Positions 58,301 through 64,000 of a DNA stretch of 64,000 nucleotides are shown one piece after another. The notes below the pieces were generated by a model. That model was not told the origin of the DNA and did no database searches. It saw only the letters and a list, made by a program, of their open reading frames with translations. Position 1 is the first letter of the stretch. The number at the start of each line of letters is the position of its first letter. A program made the position numbers and the translations under genes. This stretch comes from Haliclona indistincta (Eukaryota; Porifera; Demospongiae; Haplosclerida; Chalinidae): assembly GCA_964017065.1 (NCBI GenBank), contig OZ024786.1:3038369-3102368 (forward strand). Reading direction: 5' to 3'.

Positions 58301-61300
58301 CAAAAAGTCTTTCCCAGAAGGGTTGGGCAGACTTTCACTAATTTATCAAGTCCTCGGGGACTAGCCATCACTAAGGAAGGTGACCTCATTGTTGTAGAGG
58401 AGGGTGGAAGGAACTGCATCGCCATCATTGACCCTACTAATGGGAAGAAGATGAAAAGCTTTGGGCACCCCCAGGACAAGGACAATTTATTCGTCCAGAA
58501 GGTGTTGCTGTGACCCGAGAGGATCGTGTCATTATTGTTGATTATGGAAATCACCGTCTGCAAGTCTTGACAAGAGAAGGTGCCTTTATAGCTTCAGAGG
58601 GTACCTTGGGATCCGAACCACTACAGTTCAACTTTCCTACTGGTGTAGCTGTTCACTACAATGGACAGATCTTTGTTGCTGATAGTGATAACCATCGTAT
58701 CCAGGTCCTTAATCATGATCTCACTTTCTCACACTGCTTTGGTAGTAAAGGAGCTTCACCTGGTTACTTAAATTATCCTCAAGATATAGCTATTGATGCT
58801 GATGGTATGGTCTATGTAGCTGACTATAAGAACAACAGAGTTCAGAAGTTTACCCCCGAGGGTGAGTTACTGACATTTATTATCTGTAAAAAAGAAGGAG
58901 ATTGGTTGGATCATCCACATGGTCTGTATATCGATGCTAACGGGATACTTTATGTGACTGAGTGTGATATTAATACAGTGAGCATGTTCAGTAGTAACGG
59001 CAAGTTTCTCGGATACATCGGTGACAGTGATGGCTCTAGTTTTGAGACTCCTGTTTTCATTGTATCTGACCAGACAGGTCGACTGTACATCAGTGATAAG
59101 AACAGTGTAGTCACTTACTAACCTGAAAATACGTTAGCTAATAAATATTGATCCATGTTTGCTATGATCATTGTTTTAACATAACATTTAGTTTCTCATC
59201 GAGACCAACAGATAGAGGATGATAGTGCCATCATATATAGTGGTCATCGTAGTCGATTCAACTTTTTCTTCTATCGTGGTGGAAGGGCATACATATAGAC
59301 ACCTTCTCTAGAAGGGTTTATAGCATAGCTACGAGTGTTTGACCAATCAGATTGTCCAGTTGCCGGGTTATATTTCTCATATGACCCACGGTTTTCATAT
59401 GACCCGGCTACAAGTCATTGTGTTATTAATGGAATTCATGATTGATAATACTATTCATAATAACTGCTGTGTAAACAAAGTCGGAATACAACACAGAATG
59501 CATGTGAATGATGACTGCAGAGATTTGCTGATTTGTTTTAGGTACTGAGTGAACCTAGAGCTAGAAGCCTGCTGCTGATGATAGGAGCTAGTAGGGGGTG
59601 CAGAGTAGGTAGATAGTGCTGTAACAGAGCTGGATAGCGTCGAAGAGGCAGGTGAGGGAGGAGCTGGTTGATGGAAATACTGGAACAGTAGTAGATGAGA
59701 GAGTGGACTGGAGTTAGTTAGTGGCGAAGAGGCATTCTGGAAAAAGCTGGTGGGTGGTGTTAAGACGGAAGTTGATGGGAGGTACGTACGTATGTATGTA
59801 GCGGTAGCAGATGAATGGTGGAGCTCACAAGGGCTGGGCTAGTATCGTTGGAAGTCAGAGCGAGCTGCGCGAAGGTGGTGGTGGTGGTAGTCACGAGCTG
59901 GGATAAAATCTACTGCTGTTGGAAGACTAGCCGTAACTTGTTGAGTAGTTAATGGGTCAAAAACGTCGTCATCTTGACAAAAACGCAGCAGCTCTGGACA
60001 CTCAAGTCAGCAAGAGAGCGTTCCATCGTAGCTTTTGCGTCGAAAGTACAGTTGCTATGCTATAAATAACTTAGATACCTCGTCCGCGGGTCATACGAGT
60101 TTTATAAACCTTCCGCGGTACATGTAAGTAACGACCTCACTACGCTCGGTCGTCACAACAACCTCGTCGGGTTTATAAATCCCGTATGACCCTCGACTCG
60201 GTATCTAACGTAGCCTATATGTGCTACAACCACAATTGGTGCAAAGAATCTTTTTTTCTGTGGTGTTCCTTTGCCTTATTGGTGACTGTTGGGATTGAAC
60301 TGTTAGTACAAAGTGTTAGTTGTACAAAGCTCTTTACACAAACACACTGATGGTCACCTACTGCTCAGGACACAGTCTTATCATAGAATAATTCTAACCA
60401 TGACCAGCCCTTGCTAGGCGTGTTGTAATGGCAGAGAAAGAGCAGACAGCTAGTGAGGCTCTTTGTAATCTCAAGCAGCAGCTGACCTGTTCAATCTGTC
60501 TGGATCACTGTACTCACTGCCCTGCCTCCACTCTTTCTGTCTCTGTCGTTTTTCAGTAGAAATGAAAGCGAACATACACTTTATCACCTGCTCTGTGTGC
60601 CATGAGACTGTAGACATACCTGAAAGTGGAGTGAGTGGATTCCATTCTGACTTTCTAGAAATGACTGACACACCTCTGAATGTACCTAGAAGAGCAGGAC
60701 AGACATTCCCTGGGATAGATAGTCCTCGGGGACTAGCCATCACAAGAGAAGGATACCTCATTGTTGTAGAGAATACCAAAAACTGCATTTCCATTGTTGA
60801 CCTTACTAATGGGAAGAAAATGAAGAGTTTTGGATAGCATGGTTCTGGACAAGTACAGTTCAAGTTCCCACAAGGGATGGCAGTGACCCAAGATGGTCAC
60901 ATAGTTGTAGCTGACTATTTGAATCATCGTCTACAATTGTTGACAGCAGAGGGTGCCTTCATAGCTACAGTGGGCAGTGAGGTATCTCAACCACTACAGT
61001 TTAACTTTCCTACAGGCATAGCCGTTCATCACAAAGGGTGATACTGGTAACAATCGTGTCCAGGTCCTCAATTCTGACCTTACCTACTCACACTGTTTTG
61101 GTAGCAAAGGAGCTCAACCTGGAGAATTCGACATGGTATAGCTATTGATGCTGATGGTATGGTCTATGTAGCTGACTTTAACAACAACAGAGTTCAGAAG
61201 TTCACTCCCGATGGTAAGCTGTTGGCTGTCATTGATAGCAAGGGAGATGAAGAAGGTCAATTGAATGAACCATTCGGTGTGTGTGTGTGTCGATGGTAAT

Positions 61301-64000
61301 GGCATACTTTACGTGACTGAGTGTTGCTGTAATATAGTGAGCATGTTTAGTAGTAATGGAAAGTTTCTTGGATACTTCGGTGACAGTGATGGCTCTAGTT
61401 TCAATGATCCATTTATACGATCAGACTGGTCGACTATACATTGGTGATGATAATGGAGTGATCACCTACTGCTGATTACAACTGTCTCATCTTGTAATCG
61501 CAATTATTTGGTAAATAAATTGGACTATTTATTGGCGACACAGCTATCTGTAGCCATTGATTTGTCTTCCTTTGAACAATATCATTGTTTTAAATTATGA
61601 CATTGCTGCTAAATTTCTCTGTTTATAGAAACATCATTAAATCAAAGACGTGCAAAGACTTTGTCATTAATTTTTACTCAAGATTAGTCTGATAGCAAAA
61701 GAAAGATGGACTGTGTCTGTGAGCCTTGAGTGGCAATTTTAGTTAGTGGTGTCTATAATCTCTACAAACCACCATGGTGTCACTGTAGCAATTTTTTAAC
61801 CATTCAAGACTTTTCATGAGTATGAACGTCTGAAAATGTCTATTAACATCACTTCAGACAAAAAATGTGGTGACACGCAATAGTTTGTTTTTAGCCGTCA
61901 TTTGTCATCGCAGAGCTACTATAGGCACAAGTAATTATGCCGAGACAACCTTTTCTGTTTGGGGAACGTTATGTTGAGGGCAAGCTTGATGTTAAGACAA
62001 GGGCATAACAATGATGCTGTTATAACTGATCCACCAACTTGAAGACTATACAGTCATTCTCATAAGCCCCGTTGACGCGACGCCTCCAAGCCAGATTGAA
62101 CTCATCTACATCCTGAGGTGGATTGAATCCGTATTAATCCGGATTGGGTCCACATGTAAACAGTTGTATGTGCTGTTACTAGTCTTCTCTGGATGAATTG
62201 TAGTTAGCATTGCACATCAGAAGGACGGCGATACATGTTCTTCTCTCTAGCCATCGTTTCTTAGCCAAGACAAGTCTTGGAATAGCAAAAAACCGATTTC
62301 TAGACATATTGTAGGCTACCGTGTCGGCCGCACAATTTTTTTTACCAAAAGTGAGCATGCTGCAGGTTGACTATTCCGGTCTTTATTGACTTGTTGCAAC
62401 AGTAAATGTGGAGTGTGTAGCAAGGTTCTCCCTTCTGTTGAGCACAAGATGGTAGTTTGGTCATGTCGAAATCACCTGTGTTTTGGCTTACACGTAAGCT
62501 GGTCATGATCCGAGTTTGGTGTGTGTAAACTGTGCTATACTGCTTAATAAGACACCCTTCGAACCAAAATATAGAGGCCTATAGAGGTGGTCGTATTACA
62601 CAAGAATGGTCTTTAAGACAGGTTTCACTGCACTTCTACAAATTAATTTACTTTTTAGTTGTTGGTTATTTAACCGGAAAGCCAAGTTCAGCGTGTCTAC
62701 ATACTCTGCTATTGTCTCTAAGATTATTTTAGATTTCACACTTCATGTAATTTATACTGGAGTTGGGTTCTTTCACAATGAAATTGTTATAATATAAAAT
62801 CATGTGTCTTTGTTATGCAGAACACTGCTTTGAGATATGGGGTCAAGTCTATGCCAACGTTTATCTTCTTCCATAAGCAAGGGCGGCTTGAACAGGTACT
62901 GCTAACCATAATCTATCATCTATAATTGTATATTCAAGTTGAATAGTGAGCTTTGTTGCCGCAGCATATGAGACAGTGATGGTTAAAATGTTTCAATCAG
63001 AGGATCATCATCAGTTACAAAAAATGAAACAGTTGTTAAGGCTTAAAATAGTAACAGGTACTGCTACTTCTACAGGGGAAAAACTTCCGCTAGCGACAGT
63101 TCGCTGGCAGAAAATCCAATTAAAGCGTGGGCGATTCACACTCCTTCTCTTAATAGGCGAGGTCGATTATGGACTCCTGTTTCAGCCTTAACATCTGTTT
63201 TTTTGATGATCCTCAGATTGAAACATTTTAACCATCACCGTTTCATACCGTAAATAGCGAGAAATTTTCGCGGGAGAATATTTTCGCGGATTACAGGCTA
63301 TTCGCGAAAATGTTATCCGCGAATGTCTTGTTTTTGTTAACAAAGATAGGGTAATAGCGCTGATTCGCGAAAATGCTTTGTATTTTTCGCGAAATGCTCT
63401 ATCTCGCGCATTCGCGAAAATTTCCCGCTATACGGTACAGCGGTTTTCCAAGATCTTGCAACTATCAACCGTCAACGGCCGACAGTAAACAAGGACTACG
63501 CATGCGCAATGTGATCTCAATGGGAATTGATGCAGCTCTCAGAGCTCTTGTGACAGCTAGGTAACTCAAATCACGGTGGAAGGAAGTAGTAGACGTCTAT
63601 TTCTAACTTCTCTGCGGGTGTACACAATTGTTATCTTCTCACAGACAGAGTTACGAACACGCATGCGTGCGACGCTTGACGGTATACAGTATTGCAAGAT
63701 CTCAGAAAACTGCTGTATGCTGCGGCAACAAAGCTCACTCACTATTCAACTCGTCGATAGTGTCTAGTTGATGTAGCGATGACCTACTGTATTATGCATT
63801 CAAATTGCCTATTTGCAGATTTTAATAATATCCACTTCTTTTTTCCTGTTTGTTGTAGGTTTGTGGAGCTGATGCAGTCGCTCTTGAGAGTGGAATATTA
63901 AAGAATCTCGGTAATATCGAGGGCGGGTCTCAGTCTGAGGATGAGCCTACTCCAAGCTTTACAAAGAGTGATTCCAGTTCTACCAGCCTATCAATACCAG
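51956..64000 (+). CDS. TXNL1-like thioredoxin-domain protein (5' part, continues past the window)
   Basis: Exons 51956-52068, 52389-52485, 62821-62895 and 63859-64000 (open at the window end); phases 2, 0, 0. The protein starts MADGGGGKVKTIQSDSEF, followed by VVVDFFATWCAPCK with the redox motif WCAPC, SMPTFIFFHKQGRLEQ with the cis-proline, and CGADAVALESGILKNL, which closely resembles the end of the thioredoxin domain of TXNL1. A Ser-rich acidic linker follows and runs off the edge. In TXNL1 a PITH (proteasome-interacting) domain comes next; its presence here cannot be seen. Expected to be a cytosolic disulfide reductase. Intron 2 is 10.3 kb and contains other genes; introns 1 and 3 are rich in repeats. 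Confidence 0.85.
52213..52386 (+). repeat. (CCCT)n(CT)n tract running into a splice acceptor
   Basis: Simple pyrimidine repeat filling the 3' half of thioredoxin intron 1 and ending directly in CTCTCTCAG/G, so it also serves as the polypyrimidine tract. Confidence 0.95.
52880..53710 (+). repeat. minisatellite, GAGCACATGCTATGTGTCAATC units
   Basis: Roughly 25 units of ~30-33 bp (GCACATGCTATGTGTCAATC core plus CTCAGGGCAGA) and a ~49-bp variant adding TGCATGCTCTCAGGTAGA. Open in several frames over hundreds of bases because the units lack stops, but there is no start context or splice support, so it is not annotated as coding. The stretch 53711-54180 beyond holds nothing recognised. Confidence 0.9.
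54186..54600. repeat. short tandem repeat, ACCACTGGAGTATGACACACTG units
   Basis: About four degenerate ~38-bp units (54186, 54219, 54540, 54568). The MITE at 54230-54539 inserted into the second unit. Confidence 0.6.
54230..54539. mobile_element. hAT-type MITE
   Basis: 310 bp bounded by TAGGGCTGAAACGAATA and its reverse complement, with an exact 8-bp target duplication CACTGGAG (54222-54229 and 54540-54547), as expected for the hAT superfamily. The interior is rich in ATTCGAATA motifs. No coding sequence. Confidence 0.85.
55325..55465 (+). repeat. two-copy tandem repeat, ~64 bp
   Basis: CGTGATAATGCACGAGATGA...CAAGACTGTT(A/T)TTGGCACGCCAA occurs twice in a row with one or two differences. No gene seen in 54600-55320 or between this repeat and the TRIM start. 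Confidence 0.85.
55645..57807 (+). CDS. TRIM-NHL protein (RING, two B-boxes, coiled coil, filamin, NHL; 720 aa)
   Basis: Single-exon ORF with full domain set: C3HC4 RING (about 22-65, CPVCLDRY...CFHSFCHDC...CPVCR), B-box 1 (about 105-150), B-box 2 (about 165-205, CSSHGEPLKVYCDTCDKLIC), coiled coil (about 215-340), filamin-type Ig domain (about 360-460), and six NHL repeats forming a beta-propeller (about 465-720; DPRGLAI, NPQGVAM, YPTGVFV, FPQGLAF, RPHGLCV). This is the TRIM2/TRIM3/TRIM71 architecture: E3 ubiquitin ligases or RNA-binding regulators. It lies entirely inside intron 2 of the thioredoxin gene on the same strand. The lack of introns suggests retrotransposition or local copying of an intronless gene. 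Two decayed copies follow. Confidence 0.92.
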   Translation: MATEKPPIASEALANLEQQLTCPVCLDRYNQPRTLPCFHSFCHDCLGRFPVDIKGDKHFITCPVCRHTTQQPDKGVSGFQSAFLINNLLELHQVLEKVSGSQQNNCENCLKEQATGYCKQCSRFFCQTCIDKHNSWVDFTSHQILGVEDVTNTASKLIPLKEQLTMECSSHGEPLKVYCDTCDKLICQLCTTSKAHRNHDYEPITDSFPRHRQQIVDNLKKVKEKLTAFTTVTQAVETCENDILEQVVAARRDIEATVEKLVQLLQDLKRQSMRELDQVTDAYIKKISAFKKESDITITKLKSCKEFAEEGLRIGSQQQILVMKRQMVEHMAAVCSLDNLQPVEEIRVRFIKGARVLEAFHSLGSVVRFGQFKAAGDEASFDLCSAAPFPSKQVSCQLSPAVDPTVIVRCVVHQVTPGKFKVHYSPPTAGLHQLRVQVGGSDILDAPLNVSIMPRRAVQRFNDLSDPRGLAITKEGHLIVLESGKHCITFIDPANTRKTRSIGQFGKERVQFNNPQGVAMTQNGRIVVSDYMNRRLKVLTSEGAFIATIGTKGFRPQYPTGVFVHHNGQIFVADKCNHRIMVFNDDFTYSHSFGREGAQPGDFSFPQGLAFDADGMVYVADHINNRVQKFSPDGRLLAVINRRGEGGDRLNRPHGLCVDANDILYVTEWSSNTVSMFSSNGKFLGYIGDSDGSSFNRPKYIVSDKIGRLYISDNNGVITY
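58022..59121 (+). pseudogene. TRIM-NHL copy 2: RING joined to NHL, one frameshift
   Basis: 58022-58513 keeps the RING (CPVCLAHYSKLRTLPCLHSF) and then jumps directly to the first NHL repeat; B-boxes, coiled coil and filamin are gone. The frame shifts at the C-run near 58468-58475, and 58510-59121 continues with NHL repeats to the same ending (SDKNSVVTY stop). One base is missing or extra there, so it is either a genuine pseudogene lesion or an assembly error. NHL blades are otherwise well conserved. Confidence 0.8.
59122..60070. other. spacer, purine-rich
   Basis: 59540-59960 is strikingly G/A-rich with GGTGG and GTAG motifs. No gene recognised. Confidence 0.45.
60071..60208. repeat. 138-bp foldback
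   Basis: TTAGATACC...GGTCATACGAGTTTTATAAACC pairs with the complement ending GGTATCTAA, around an inner ACGACCTCAC...GGTCGT hairpin. Probably a small MITE; target duplication not evident. Confidence 0.6.
60428..61475 (+). pseudogene. TRIM-NHL copy 3: decayed RING-NHL
   Basis: Starts MAEKEQTASEALCNLKQQLTC like the other copies, but the RING is frameshifted in the middle (near 60510-60530). As in copy 2, the region from B-box to filamin is missing (FHSDFLEMTDTPLN). The NHL part has a stop at 60836-60838 (SFG-stop-HGSG), another break near 61040, a deletion near 61130 and a frameshift near 61293 before ending GVITYC. Clearly non-functional. Confidence 0.85.
61476..62820. other. 3' part of thioredoxin intron 2
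   Basis: No gene or clear repeat seen. Ends with acceptor TTATGCAG. Confidence 0.5.
62978..63240. mobile_element. MITE in thioredoxin intron 3
   Basis: TIRs of about 35 bp, GTGATGGTTAAAATGTTTCA... and complement (62978-63013 and 63203-63238), enclosing ~190 bp of non-coding DNA. Target duplication not clear. Confidence 0.7.
63249..63436. mobile_element. TA-flanked MITE (CCGTATAGCGGGAAATTTTCGC type)
   Basis: Ends CCGTAAATAGCGAGAAATTT / AAATTTCCCGCTATACGG with TA on both sides. The interior has repeated TTCGCGAAAA palindromes. TA duplication suggests a Tc1/mariner- or pogo-mobilised element. Confidence 0.75.
63438..63715. mobile_element. second TA-flanked MITE, abutting the first
   Basis: Ends CAGCGGTTTTCCAAGATCTT / AAGATCTCAGAAAACTGCTG, flanked by TA, and separated from the preceding MITE by a shared or adjacent TA. 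Confidence 0.65.

Overview
The window is metazoan nuclear DNA. It is AT-rich, its genes are built of many small exons with mostly 45-150 bp GT-AG introns, and it is loaded with small inverted-repeat transposons. The protein families present (NIDO-AMOP-VWD-EGF membrane proteins, TRIM-NHL, death domain, TXNL1-type thioredoxin, copine) are animal families. The compact introns, the tandem adhesion-type receptors and the TRIM-NHL copies fit a sponge best; that assignment is inference. No bacterial or viral gene was recognised.

Layout. 1-809: last two exons of an unrecognised gene. 1298-1774 (-): a 130-aa secreted PKD-like protein with a same-length paralogue at 48945-49543 (-). Between these two lies a tandem family of single-pass membrane proteins: A (5334-8630, 863 aa, short form), B (9451-23147, 27 exons, 1994 aa), a remnant of an A-type 3' end (23706-23935), and C (33991-48628), a close duplicate of B. 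B and C carry a signal peptide, three repeats of an unnamed [Cys-rich + beta-rich] module, NIDO, AMOP, VWD, a cadherin-like segment, EGF repeats, a membrane-proximal domain, a TM helix and a short tail. A keeps the N-terminal module array, the membrane-proximal domain and the TM helix but lacks everything from NIDO to EGF. Reading frames were followed through every exon and close without remainder in A and B.

Between B and C sits a complete 6.0-kb DNA transposon (24503-30501): TA target duplication, 395-bp terminal inverted repeats, a pogo/CENP-B-like DDE transposase and a second gene with a Ulp1-type protease fold plus a PHD finger. The transposase C-terminus is encoded by a tandem array of nearly identical small exons, eight internal and one terminal. 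The element lies next to copine-like exon sequence. Large introns of B and C, and one EGF exon of C, hold nested hairpin elements, MITEs and a tRNA-like sequence, most of them absent from the matching site of the sister gene.

The right third holds a death-domain-only gene (50502-51517, -), divergent across a ~200-bp AC repeat from a TXNL1-like thioredoxin gene (51956 to beyond 64000, +). The 10.3-kb second intron of the thioredoxin gene carries a coding-strand minisatellite, a hAT-type MITE, an intact single-exon TRIM-NHL gene (55645-57807) and two decayed RING-NHL copies. Limits: splice sites were called by eye, and family assignments come from motif recognition only.
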